This document shows, piece by piece, positions 46,922 to 57,971 of a stretch of 64,000 nt of DNA. Both the position numbers and the translations under genes were made by a program. The DNA is from Erythroxylum novogranatense. Lineage: Eukaryota; Streptophyta; Magnoliopsida; Malpighiales; Erythroxylaceae. The stretch covers positions 372,001-436,000 of the forward strand of contig JAIWQS010000093.1 of assembly GCA_029891385.1 (NCBI GenBank). Direction: 5' to 3'. The notes beneath the pieces were generated by a model, which saw only the letters and a list, made by a program, of their open reading frames with translations, made no database searches and was not told the origin of the DNA. The first letter of the stretch is position 1; each line of letters begins with the position of its first letter.

Positions 46922-49240
46922 ATGGAAGCAGCAATGATTTATGGAAGACTTGTGAACTTTGAATCACTAAGGGGTGACGGCATGGATGTAGAACCTGAGA
47001 TTATAAGAGTTGGCTGGAAGAACTTCTTTCAGATACAAGAACTGTTTATATAAATGAGGTATATGAGTTACGGAAGAACGCCGTCGATAAAAGACACTAT
47101 TGTATCCTCTCGTGGATAGAATATCGATTATTGTCACAAAGGATTTGATAAGGAAAATGGCGATTGCCCATCCGTTGGTGAAAAGCTGCTCTACCAAGGC
47201 GGATGGATGTCCTCGATTGTAATGAAAGAAGAAGAAGTCAAGAGGCAGCTCTATGACACAGATGATTCAAAAGAAAGGAAGACATCAAATCTGATTCCAA
47301 AGGCTAGGGTTCTACATGCAATCCTGTTCAATTGCATTCTTCCTAGAGTTGGTTCAAGGCATTTGGTGACTACTTTAGAGCGAACAATGTACATTCTTTC
47401 TTCTCAATCGAAATCCTATAGATCTACCCTTCTTAATCTTTCACTATATGGTTAAGGGTTAAAGGAAACTTCCAGTTATCCTTATGGTATGATTTTGACG
47501 AGGATCTTTATGGAATCCAATGATTAAATGCACCAAGGTATAAGGCGAACTATTCGATGAAGAGCAAGATTGATGCTCATACTATTCGGTGAATGGGTGC
47601 GAATACGATGAGACAAAGATCACGCCGGTTCTTCAAAGAAACCAAGAACTGAGGGGGAGCGTATATTGAAGAAGACTCCTGTCTCAAGTTCTCAATCGCC
47701 TGTAAGTATCAAATCGCCTACTGCCGAATTAAGGAGAGTGCTAGGAGACCTCTCATGAAAATGGCAAGACCTCTTAGAGAGAAAGTCAATCTCGGAGGGC
47801 AAAGCAAAGTCGCCAAAGAGACAAGGAGAAAGTCTCTTGGCGAAGTTGTGAAGAAAGTCAAGAGATCTCCAAGAATCGGGACTCGAGGCAACAGGAAGAG
47901 AAGATTTCAGAGAACAAAGCGAGAAGAAACTTCTAAATCTTGTGCAGTAAAGCCACAAGATCCTTAGTCTCTATACGGAAGAGGATACGCCGTAAGATCT
48001 AAAGAGACCGAGAGGAAGAGAAAAGCAACATCTGTTAAAGGAAAATCTCTGTGAAGAAATCAGCAAAACTAATCAAGTAGAAAAAGACTAAGAAGGTTAG
48101 TCAAAAGAAGAGTATCTCAACTGCTGAGGACATTAGTCTACAAAAAGAGACTGCTGATACTGTTCAAGTTGAAACAGAAACTGAGCATTGTACAGTTCAA
48201 GAAATTCCTAGTGCTCAACAAGAAGAACCAGTGGATGAAAGCACGGTTCATGAGACACCTGACATTATAAAGGAGGAACCAGTAGAAGAATGGCCGGTTC
48301 AGGAGACTTTTAAGGGAACACAACTAGAAGCAACTGCAGTACCAGATTTGGCTGATGATGAACCAAGTCTGAAGGTATATAACTACCAGAAGTTCTTGAG
48401 GAAATATAGGCTGAAAATCAAATTGGTAGAAGTTATTACCAATCTGAGCAATGCTATTATAATCGGTGTTGAACCAGTAAAGAAAATAGTAGCTCTGGTG
48501 CAACCTATGTTGATTAATGGTATCACGTGGCAATTACTAAATGAAAAAGAGAAGTCTTTTTATGATACCTTGAGGCTTACTGATCATTTGCCATATCCCT
48601 CAAGACGTCCACCCCACCGTGTACTATGTTCCTAATCACGGAGAACACGAGATAAAGGTTGTTCGGATATTCAACAAGGTGTCCAAAAGATTTTACAAAG
48701 GAAAGTCAAAATTATTTCGAAGATAATGTTGATGATGATCTGTCCGCAGATCGATTGCGAAGAAGTCGAAAAATTAATGAAGCATACATTCACGCACAAG
48801 ACCCAGATCAAGCGAAATGCGACCATACAAATAGTGCGGAAGACTGTCAAAGAGGGGGAAGTATAAAAGCAGAACATTCTTGAGTTCCTTGTTGAGACAG
48901 TTCTTCAGTATTAGCCCTTTGTCTAATACATCATCTATCGAAGAACATGCCCTATCCTCGTAAGGAAGGCAGTTGTTGATCTTGCCGGTTCCTTTTGATC
49001 TAAATCTTCTGAAAGCTCGCAACATTCATTCGTCCACCGACTTTTGAGATTAATGAAGACTACACTCCATCCTCGATGCCTATACTACTACAATTCCTTT
49101 CGCTCCTCCATCGTGAAGCGAATCAAGCCTCTTCGTCGGATGAAGTCGATGAATTACGTGGTGAACTCAATGACATGAAGGAGGCGGTGAATGATCTAAA
49201 GAAGATGATAGCAGAAGCTGCTGAAGAACCGAATCGATAA
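46922..49240 (+). pseudogene. Copia B extra 3' ORF (env-like / transposase_32-like)
   Basis: Begins MEAAMIYGRLVNFESLRGDG, then MDVEPEIIRVGWKNFF, parallel to copia A's MEQSLIYGRHVDS and MDIEPKIEAIGWKNFF. The core LIPKARVLHAILFNCILPR (47290) is shared with copia A. A very basic Lys/Arg/Ser stretch (47755-48060) leads to an acidic Glu/Pro-rich part, then an intact 134-codon block (48231-48635), and a C-terminal coiled-coil tail DELRGELNDMKEAVNDLKKM ending at TAA 49238-49240. Its role is unknown; there is no recognisable signal peptide or transmembrane helix. Confidence 0.7.
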
Positions 49241-49431
49241 TCATTTTTATTATAACAAATAGGGGAGAACAGGAAAGAAGAAAATAATCGAAGAGGAGAA
49301 GATGTTCAGATGAAGAAGGTGTGACCACAACAGACAAAGACAGAAAGAAGATAAGTTTTTTTTTTGAAACATCTGTAATTTTTTTTGTTTTGTTTTCTTT
49401 TCTTTTCTTGTATGTAATTTGTTATATTCAA

Positions 49432-49443
49432 AAAGGGGGAGAT
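49432..49443 (+). other. Copia B polypurine tract
   Basis: AAAGGGGGAGAT before TGTTAAG, identical in core to that of copia A. Confidence 0.85.
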
Positions 49444-49944
49444 TGTTAAGTCAAAATGACTTTACATAAAAATGATTTTGATGTATAACAAACATAGTGA
49501 GATCAAATACAAGAAAAACAAAAGCGATCACAGACGTATCTGAGCGAATTGAGAGATGTATTTAATTGAGATGCATTTAAGATGGCGTATCTGACGAAGT
49601 TGACACAGACAAATCAAAACACAGACGAAGTTTGTCAAAGTAAAAAGTCAACACAGACGCAGATGACACAAGACAACAAAAGCAGATGCAAATGTAGATA
49701 CAGACGCAGAAACAGACACAGACGCAGACGCAGAAAAGAAACAGACGCAGACGTAGAAAAGAAACAGACACAAGAGTCAGTTCGAGTTAGTTACAGAACT
49801 CAACTGATTAACCGTTTCTTTAAAGATTCAAGATTCAAGAATCAAGAAACAGTTAGAGACGAAAGCTATAAATACAAGTCGAAGTCGAAAACTGAAGAGC
49901 TTGCTGTTTTGAGAAAAATTACACAAAGCGAAAAAGCGATTAAG
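49444..49944 (+). repeat. Copia B 3' LTR, left part
   Basis: The first 501 bp of the 3' LTR, including the CAGACGC repeat (49590-49780) and TATA box TATAAATA (49867). It is interrupted after TTAAG (49940-49944) by chromovirus C. Confidence 0.9.
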
Positions 49945-52900
49945 TGTTAGCCCCAAAATTTTTTTTTTATTTATTTAATTAAGCATGATTAGGCAAATTA
50001 AGTAAATTATGTTAGCATTAATTAAGGTGACATTAATTAATATATGATAGCATTAATAAGTTAGTTGAAGAATTAATGAAGTTAGATATGTTAGTTGGAC
50101 TTAAATGAGTTAGGTGAGATTTATGTGTTAATTGGGCTTTGGGTCCAAATGAAACAAGTTAGTTAGGTGAATTAAATGAGATGGGCTTAAAGAAAATTTA
50201 GAGGCTTAAGTTATTGGGCTTGAGTTTGTTAAGGAGGAAGTTGTAGGATGAAAGAAAGGAAGAAGGAGATAGATGGGCTTAAGTGATGGGCTTAGGAAAT
50301 AAGAGAGGAGTATATAAGGAGAGGTTTAAGTGATTTTGGTGTAGGCAAAGGAGGGATTACGAAAATTATAAGGAGAGGGAGAGTAAGTTGTCGTAAATGA
50401 GAGGAGAAAGGAGAAAAGAAGAGTTGTGTTAGGGCTTTGATTTTCCTTAAGAAAGAGTGAGATTTTGAAGAAGGAGCAAGAAGAAGAAGTGAAGAGGAAG
50501 GTGCAAGCTTCATTTTGAGCCAAGTAATCACTTGGTTAACTAAGGATTAAGGTAAGTCTTTGGTTTAATGTTAAGTTTTTAGATGGGTTTTTAGTTAGAA
50601 GAGTTAAGAACCAAGTGGGTTTAGTTATCCTCTTGCCAATTTCATGATTTAAGCATTTAGGTTTTTCAATTTCTAAATCCTATGTTGATTTGGGAATGTT
50701 GTTGGTTTTTAATGAAGAGAGAAGAGGAAGAGAAGAGGAACAAGAATTATAGCAAGCTATTCAAGGAATTATCAAGTTTATAAGGTGGGTTACACCTTTA
50801 CTTTTATGTTTATGAGCATTTAATGTAATTTCAATTATGACATTAATAATGGTTGTTAATGCTTGTGTTAGTTGTGGATGAATGATATTTATGATGTTTA
50901 TTGCTCGTGTTGTTGATATTGATGATTGTGTTGAATGTTAGTATGGTTGTTGAAAACCATAACGGATGATATAAAGATTGATGTTGTGGTTGTTGGATGA
51001 TTGTAAATGGATGATATGAAGGATTGATGTTGTGGTTGTTGAATGATTGTAAATATTATGCTATGTGATCATAATGTTAGAAAGTGTAAATTCTAGGATG
51101 ATGGTTGAATTAGCCTAGAGAGCTAAATGGAATGAATATAATGAGAATTATGAATTTTGCATGAAGTGCATAACATGAATGATGCATGAAAAGAATGATT
51201 TTAATGAAAACAGTAACTTGGATAAGAACAATCCAATTTTATTGTTATGAAATGAATTATGCTTTGTATGGGTAAGGTAATGTCCCAAGAAGAATCACGT
51301 GCGTCGACATGAAAAGCCTTCGCCGGCTGCCCGATTGAGGCATAGGATGATCCGATATCGGACTCCTCAAGAATTGCCCACATTAGGTCATTTGATGAAC
51401 TTATGTGGTTGCCATGATTGGACTTACCGAGCCATTGTTGTGTTTGCCATGAATATGCATGAATTGTATAAGATCGTGAATGATGGAATGATTGAAATTA
51501 TTATGAATGTATAAATGTTTGAGTTATGCATGTGATATGATTTCCTTGGAAAATTGATAAATACATGAATCAAGGATGTGCTTGTTATATAAGCGTAAAT
51601 GTGTTACCTACAGACATTAGCTCACCCCCACAAATTTCGAAATGAGCGGGAACCCGAGGAGCGAGCATAAGGCATTTTACTCCAGCGGTTCTTTTGTGAT
51701 TTTGGGATTTGAAATCATTTTTGTAACATCAATGCTTTAGTTGCATTTTAAGGAAATGATGTATTTTGAAGCTTTTATGTAATTGGGCTTGAAATGCCCA
51801 CTAAAGCATTGTATGAACATGTTATGATTGAATGATGATGAATGAATGAATGAATTTGAAAGTAAAAGTATTAGATCATGAATGTATTTGAGAAATTTAT
51901 ACTTGTGTGTATGGAAATTGAATCATGGTGATGGTTTGGGTATAAATTTGAGAATGTCTAGAAAGCTAAGAGTGTGTTGCTGCCCTTGAATATAGAATTG
52001 TTGTGCAGGTTATGGTCTAGATTGAAAAAAATTGGGTTAGAATAAAATAGGGAGGTGCTGTCAAATTTTCCCAAAAATTGTGCAGCAACTTCCACTTGAT
52101 TTTAGACTAGTTTAGGGGTTGATTTGGTTTAGATGGTATTCTTGAATAATGTAGGACATGATTAGAGCTTTCTAACAATATAAAATTTGTCCCAATTGGA
52201 CTTAGGATGAAAAAGTTATGAGAGTGGGAAGGTTTCAGCCTCTGTTGTTAGTCATGAAATTTTGCAGCAACTTTGAAAGGATTTTCACCCAATTAGAGAC
52301 TGATTTGGTTTCTGTTTTCTTCATGAAAATGTAGATTATCTTTTATCTTTAAAATGAGGTATGATTTGCAGATATTGGATTTAGAAATAAAAAGTTATGT
52401 GGTTGGGAGTGTGGACAGCTACTGTTCATACTGCAGAAATACTGTTCCATCGGTTTTACATTTTAGCTGAAACTTCCAGTAGGTTTTTACCTCTCCTAAT
52501 GACTGATCTGACTTTTACTCCTTCATAAGAATTGTAGATTACCTTTTACCTTTCCAATGAGGTATAGTTTGCAATGTTCGGAGTAAGGAGTAAGAAGTTA
52601 TGGTCATTGGAAGATTGCTGTCACTATTCCCAAATACTGTTCATGTAGTCATTTGAGGCAGCACCTTCATGCGTGATTTTGTCCCTCTTAATGATATAAT
52701 TGAGTCTTGTTTCCTTCATAAAATAGGTAGAGGGTCTTTTATCTTTTCAGGAGGTATGAATTGTCCGAATCAGAGTTAAGAGCAAAAGTTATGAGGGTCG
52801 GAAATTGGCATTTTACTATTCATTTGGCTGATTTTATAACGACATAAGATTTCATATCACTTAGGAATTGGATTTTAAATTTTGGATCCTAAGAAGATTA

Positions 52901-53152
52901 TTTTAAATTGGAGGTTAATTACGATGAATCTTACAAATTTTTGCACGGAGGGCTTTCATTGAATTTAAACTTGTATATAGGTTTGATGGTTTAGGATTAA
53001 GTAGTCGGATTCCTAAGAACGGGATCCGACATCACTGGGCTCGGAAGCGGGTCCAACATCCGTGGTATCAAAGCAAGAGGGTAAATGGTAAGTTATATGC
53101 GGTTGGGTCTTGATCCAACAGTTGGGATCCGATCTACTGGTCGGGTTCGACA
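49945..53152 (+). repeat. Chromovirus C 5' LTR
   Basis: TGTTAGCCCC...GGTTCGACA. A TATA box TATATAAG is at 50311. The block 51270-51420 (CCGATATCGGACTCCTCAAG and neighbours) recurs in inverted form in element E and, more diverged, in H. The 3' half (52150-52800) has about four modules of 150-170 bp, each ending in an AAGTTATG phrase followed by a GG-rich run. Confidence 0.93.
52150..52800 (+). repeat. ~150-170-bp degenerate modules in the LTR of C
   Basis: Four successive modules share the order: Gln/aa-like GCAGCAAC or ACTGTTC phrase, then AATGACTGATNTGNTTTT-type, then CTTCATNANAATGTAGATTA, then ATCTTT-AATGAGGTATGATTTG, then AAGTTATG. They occur near 52185, 52330, 52500 and 52700. The 3' LTR has the same. 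Confidence 0.6.
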
Positions 53153-53156
53153 TCTG

Positions 53157-53167
53157 TGGTATCGAGC
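53157..53167 (+). other. Chromovirus C primer binding site with one missing base
   Basis: TGGTATCGAGC, four bases after the 5' LTR; TGGTATCAGAGC is the normal form. The dropped A lies in CAG, as in copia B. Confidence 0.85.
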
Positions 53168-53357
53168 GAAACCGGTTTACGGTTTCCTAGGAACCTAGTG
53201 GAAGGTTTAAAGGTCACGTCATCATGCATTTTCTACATGAATTACATGACTTATGTGCATTGTTTTAATTGCATGCAATGCAATGTTGTTTTCAAATGAA
53301 TGCATTGAATTGTTTTGAATTGATTTACATGAATTGAATTTGTTTCATGTAAACTAA

Positions 53358-54564
53358 AGATTTTCACCTGAATTTTTAAAACTTGAAGGAGTAATCGCCT
53401 CGAAGGAGAACTCGAGGAGCTCCAACCGACCTAGCTCACGCAACATGGAATACGGATGAATCGACGTTCCACGGATGCGAGGACTATCCCGTGATCGACT
53501 CGATGCACCCGGTGTGCAACATGAGGCGCCCTCCGCCTCCTCCTCAAGTAAATCCGATGGACCCCGTTCTTCCAAGCTTTTGCCCAAGCGTTTACCTATG
53601 CCATGGGCAAGGAAGGTGCTCAATGCCGGCTCGGTGGAGGGCGGTCAAGATGATAAGCTCCTAAGTATGGAGCGGTCGATTTCAGCGGGACCACTAATCC
53701 CAGGAAGCCAAGATGGTGAAGAGGACCGAGAGGTCTGAAGCAGATGAGATGCTCAAGAAGAGAAAGTTGATTACGCAAAGAAGCTGCTGCAGGGGATGCA
53801 CTACCTTTGGTGGGAATCGGTCAGGCAATCGTGAAGAACCCTCGATCTTGACATGGAGGGAGTTCTAGAAGCTTTCCGTGGGAAGTACTTTTCCATGGTG
53901 TATGTTCAGAGAGAAAGTAAGAGAATTCTGAATTTGACCCGAGGGAGCCGAGTGTAGCGTAGTATGAAATGAGTTCACTCGGTTGTCACGATATGCAGAC
54001 CAACATCGTGGCAACAAGTGGACAAGTGAAAGTTTGAGGTGGACTACACCTAGGGATCCGGAGAAAGTAGTCATCCACAATTTCAGGAATTATCGCATTT
54101 GGTGGATCTTTGCATTCGAGAAGTTAGAAAATATCGGATTGAGGTAACCAAGAAGAGGAAAAGAGAGCGATTTTCAAAGAAAGCATAAGTGCCCTGCATT
54201 TGCAAAGAGCACTAAGACGGGTCATACACAGTGAAGTGGGCAGCATGGCCCCACAAAGAATAAACAGTTTAGAAATGTGTCGGTGCAAGCTTCTAGTGTG
54301 GCAAGCCAGGATGGATGGTCAGCAGAGGCAATCCTCGGTGGATCACTGTGGTAGATTTCATAAGGGAGTGTCGATGAAGATAGGCGATGTTTTGGCCGTG
54401 GTCGAAGGGGCATGTAATCAAGGATTGTCCACAGTGCAAGCAGAAGGGGTTCATCCAGCCCCAAGAAGAGCAGAGACAGTGGCATCTAGGCCACCCAAGA
54501 AGTCAGTGAGTTCAGAGTCGCAAGGAAGACTTATCAGCAGAAGGCCTAGAGGCGTGGTCGCACC
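53358..54564 (+). pseudogene. Chromovirus C gag (frame-broken)
   Basis: Pieces in three frames: an N-terminal stretch (TRGAPTDLAHATWN, 53410) and a Pro-rich segment (53525-53560). A region corresponding to the ..DPLVA-EEWL part and the YEHRFTQLSRYA phrase follow, the latter seen as NEFTRLSRYADQH near 53968. Then comes a Ser/Gln-rich nucleocapsid part with decayed knuckle phrases (CGRFHKG near 54348). No continuous ORF. Given the near-identical LTRs, the many breaks are surprising and suggest sequence errors. Confidence 0.7.
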
Positions 54565-55470
54565 ATGAGAGTCTTTGCCATGACAGAGAGGAAGCTGCAA
54601 GCCTTGTATAGTAATGTGGGTATGGCTATGCTATTTGATGCACTGCTTATGTATTGATTGATACCGGTCTACACACTCATTTATATCTGCAAGCATGAAT
54701 TTGTCTGCTTTGTGTGTCCCGAGATTTTGGATAATATCTTTGGTTGTTAGTACTCCTTTAGGGAGTAAGGTAGTGATAAGCCTGATCTATAAGAATTGTG
54801 AGCTTAGTATCGAGGGTGCTAGACTGGTAGTGGACCTACTACCGCTAGACCTTCAAGGGTTGGATGTCATCTTGGGGATGGATGTCATGGAGAGGTATAA
54901 GGCGAAGCTGGATTGCAGTCTAAAGGAAGTTGAATTTGATCTGGGAGATGATCAGAAGGTAGTCTTCAAGGGGGACAGGAAACTGCCAGTGCCGAGGATT
55001 ATTTCAGCTATGGTAGCTGACAGTATGATGAGCCAAGGGTGTGAGGCCTTCTTGGCGCATATAGTGGATCCAGAGGTCAATGTAGGAAGATTGGAGGATT
55101 ACATTGTGGTGAGGGAGTTCCCAGATGTATTCCCGGAGGAGTTGCCAGGATTACCGCCGGTGAGGGACATTGAGTTCGAAATTGACTTGATTCCCGGAAC
55201 CGCGCCGATCTCGATACCTCCTTACAGAATGGCTCCAGTTGAGTTGAGAGAACTTAAGGAGCAATTGCAGGAGTTATTGGAGAAAGTTCATCGTGCGAGT
55301 TCTTCACCCTCGGGAGCTCCGGTCCTGTTTGTTAAAAAGAAAGATGGCACATGGAGGATGTGCATAGATTACAGGAAGTTGAATAAGATGACGATTCGGA
55401 ACAAGTATCCTCTGCCGAGGATAGATGATTTATTTGATCAGTTGCAGGGAGCAAGGGTCTTTCAAGATTG
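54565..55470 (+). CDS. Chromovirus C protease and N-terminal RT
   Basis: The protease starts [10 protein letters not shown] at 54565 and has the active site [10 protein letters not shown] near 54656, followed by a break. The ORF from 54695 reads [20 protein letters not shown] and [20 protein letters not shown] (the second protease half). After a linker it carries the RT fingers: [60 protein letters not shown] and [17 protein letters not shown]. It ends by frameshift at 55471. This is the aspartic protease and the first half of the reverse transcriptase of a chromovirus. Confidence 0.9.
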
Positions 55471-56030
55471 ACCTAAGATCAGGATATCATCAACTCCGGA
55501 TCAGGGAGTCTGATGTTAGGAAGACAGCTTTCAGGACCCGATACGGGCATTATGAATTCAGAGTCATGCCTTTCGGATTGACCAATGCTCCAGTTGCCTT
55601 CATGGATCTGATGAATAGGGTGTTTAATGATTTCTTGGATCAGTTTGTCATTGTGTTCATTGATGACATTCGGTCTATTCAAAGGATGGAGGAGAGCATG
55701 AACAAAGATCTCGGGATAGTCTCTGCAGAGTCGAGAGAGCGAAATTGTATGCCAAATTCAAGAAGTGCGAGTTTTGGCTTCATGAAGTAGTATTCCTCGA
55801 CATGTGATTTCCAAGAAGGGAATTCATGTCGATCCCGTAAAAGTGGAAGTCAGAGTCAATTGGCTGGAGCCAAAACAAGAAGGAAGTGAGAAGTTTCTTA
55901 GGCTGGCAGGTATACAGAAGATTTGTAGAGGGTTTTCTATCATACCGCTCCGATGACCGATTGTTGAGAAAGAATCAAGTTTGTCCGGAATGATGATTGT
56001 CGAGGAGTTTTGAGGAACTCAAGGACAAAT
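55425..56030 (+). CDS. Chromovirus C RT palm and thumb
   Basis: It continues the RT after a one-base shift: [20 protein letters not shown] with the first catalytic Asp, then [20 protein letters not shown] and the active box VFIDDI (about 55650), both Asp intact. The frame then breaks (55670 onward), but thumb phrases remain ([16 protein letters not shown], where KFSKCEFWL-type wording is expected). The catalytic core is well preserved apart from indels. Confidence 0.9.
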
Positions 56031-56640
56031 TGACAAGTGCTCCAAAGATTAGTTTTACCCAGTGGAGATCGTGGCTATATGAGCCATGATGATGCTTCGA
56101 GGAAGGGCCTAGGATGTGTGTCGATGCAGATGATAGATAGGTAATTGCTTATGCTTCAAGACAGTTGAAGCAGATGAGTTGAATTATCCGACTCATGACT
56201 TGGAGTTAGCTGCGTGATCTTTGCTCAAGATTTGGAGACACTATTTGTATGGAGTTCGGACAGAGTTTTACCGATCATAAGAGTCCAAGTACATCATGAG
56301 TCGAAAGAGTCAACTGAATCGTAGAAGATGGTCGAGCCGCCTTTGAAGGACTATGATTTAATGATTGAGTACCACCAGAAAAGCAAATGTAGTGGCGGAT
56401 GCTTTGAGCGTAAAGTCGTCGATGGCTCATGTTCAGTAGCCTACTTGCCTCTGCTGGAGCAGATGGCTAAGTTGAAGATTAGTTTGCAGCAGATGAACCA
56501 GGGTGTTATTGCACAATTTAGAGTGAGACTATCCTTAGGGAAAAGGTTAAGGAGTTGCAGGAGCAAGATGTTGAATTGAGTAAGTTGAGAGATGAAATAC
56601 AGAATGGCAAGCAGTCAGAAGTGCAAGTGAGGGATGAGGG
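56030..56640 (+). pseudogene. Chromovirus C RNase H (frame-broken)
   Basis: In pieces: GLGCV-MQM (about 56110), VIAYASRQLKQ (56140-56170), a THDLELAA-type phrase (56200), TDHKSP (56275) and DYDLMIEYH followed by RKVVDGSCS (56345-56430). These are the RNase H and following tether phrases of Tekay-type elements. Single-base losses split the frame at several CAG or GG positions. Confidence 0.75.
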
Positions 56641-57460
56641 GATTATGATGGTCGGAAACAAGTTATGTATTCAATGATAAGGCGATTAAGGATGAGATCA
56701 TGGATGAGGCACGCGCCTCTATTCCATGCACTCCAGCAGCACCGTAATGTACAGAGATTTGAAGGAACATTTCGTGGAAAGGCATGAAGAGATGTAGCAG
56801 ACATGTGAGTAGATGTCTAGTGTGTCGCAAGTCAAGGTGAACACCGTGCACCTTCAGCATGTTGCAGCCATTGTCCATTCTGAATGGAAATGGCAGAGGA
56901 TTACAATGGATTTTCCGATGGGTTTGCCTAAGAGAAGAAGCATGATGCCATTTGGGTAATAGTGGATCGGTTGACGAAGTCATCCCACTTTCTAGCAATC
57001 AAAGTGCATGATTCGCTGCAAATTTTAGCCGAAAGTATATTGATGAAGTGGTAAGATTGCATGGAGTTCCGGATTCCATAGTATCCGCTGGGGATCCTAG
57101 GTTCACATCCAGATTTTGGGAAGTCTACAGAAGCATTAGAACTAAGTTGAATTTCAAGACGGCGTTTCATCCTCAGACGGATGGCCGACCGAGAGGACAA
57201 TTCAGACTCTAGAAGGATGCTTAGGGCATGTAATGGACTTCAAAGGAGCATGGATGATCACTTGCCGTTGGTCGAATTTGCTTACAACAATTGCACCATT
57301 CGAGCATCTGATGGCTCCTTATGAAGCCTTGTATGGCGAAGATGCAGGACTCCCATATCTTTGGGATGAAGAGGGTGAGAGGAAGCTAGTGGGACCGAGT
57401 TGGTCCAGATGATTGTTGAAAAGTTGACTTGATTAAGCAGAGGCTTAAGGCGATCAGATG
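56640..57460 (+). pseudogene. Chromovirus C integrase (frame-broken)
   Basis: The zinc-binding region reads GSTKMYRDLKEHFV-type pieces (about 56740) and a CLVCRKSR-type CxxC near 56815. The core begins WKWQRITMDFPMGLP (56886-56930, first catalytic Asp). It continues through IVDRLTKSSHFLAI and HGVPDSIVSAGDPRF (57060-57105, where SDRDPRF is usual) and AFHPQTDG (57165-57185). The pattern fits a chromovirus integrase. The second Asp phrase is altered as written. Confidence 0.78.
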
Positions 57461-57461
57461 A

Positions 57462-57959
57462 ATGAAGAGTTATGCGGATGCCAACAGGAAGGAAATGGAA
57501 TATGCAGTGGGAGATAAGGTGTTCCTTAAGGCGTCTCCATGGAAGGGAGTTATGAGATTCGGGAAGAAAGGGAAGTTGAGTCCTCGGTATGTAGGACCGT
57601 ATGAAATTCTAGAGAGGATTGGTCCGTTGGCCTATAGATTGGCATTGCCGCCCGAATTGTCACAGATCCATGATGTGTTCCATGTGTCGATGCTGAGAAG
57701 GTACAGATCAGATCCTTCTCACATCATTCAGACCTCAGAAGTTCAGCTGAGTGATGATCTCAGTTATGAAGAAATGCCTGTGGCAATTCTGGATAGCAAG
57801 GATAAGATCCTCAGGAACAAGACAATCAAGCTAGTCAAAGTCCTGTGGAGTAATCATGCAGTTGAAGAGGCGACGTGGGAACCTTTGGATGCAATGCAGG
57901 AGCAGTACCCGCACCTCTTCGATGAACCAGGTAAGAATTTCGAGGACGAAATTTCTTAA
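57462..57959 (+). CDS. Chromovirus C integrase C-terminus with chromodomain
   Basis: An intact 165-codon ORF to the polyprotein stop. It starts with ADANRKEMEYAVGDKVFLK and has the GPY/F module (LSPRYVGPYEILERIGPLAY, about residues 39-58). It continues with LPPELSQIHDVFHVSMLRRY and a C-terminal chromodomain-like part (KVLWSNHAVEEATWEPLDAM, about residues 126-145), ending DEPGKNFEDEIS. In chromoviruses this domain directs integration to heterochromatin. It lies 12 bp before the polypurine tract; its last codons overlap the GAGGACGAAATTTCTTAAG phrase typical of this family. Confidence 0.9.
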   Translation: MKSYADANRKEMEYAVGDKVFLKASPWKGVMRFGKKGKLSPRYVGPYEILERIGPLAYRLALPPELSQIHDVFHVSMLRRYRSDPSHIIQTSEVQLSDDLSYEEMPVAILDSKDKILRNKTIKLVKVLWSNHAVEEATWEPLDAMQEQYPHLFDEPGKNFEDEIS

Positions 57960-57971
57960 GGGGGGGAGAAA
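57957..57971 (+). other. Chromovirus C polypurine tract
   Basis: TAAGGGGGGGAGAAA immediately before TGTTAG. Confidence 0.9.

Noticed and set aside
54222..54485. 87-codon minus-strand ORF
   Set aside because: Antisense to the chromovirus C gag region; no family motif.
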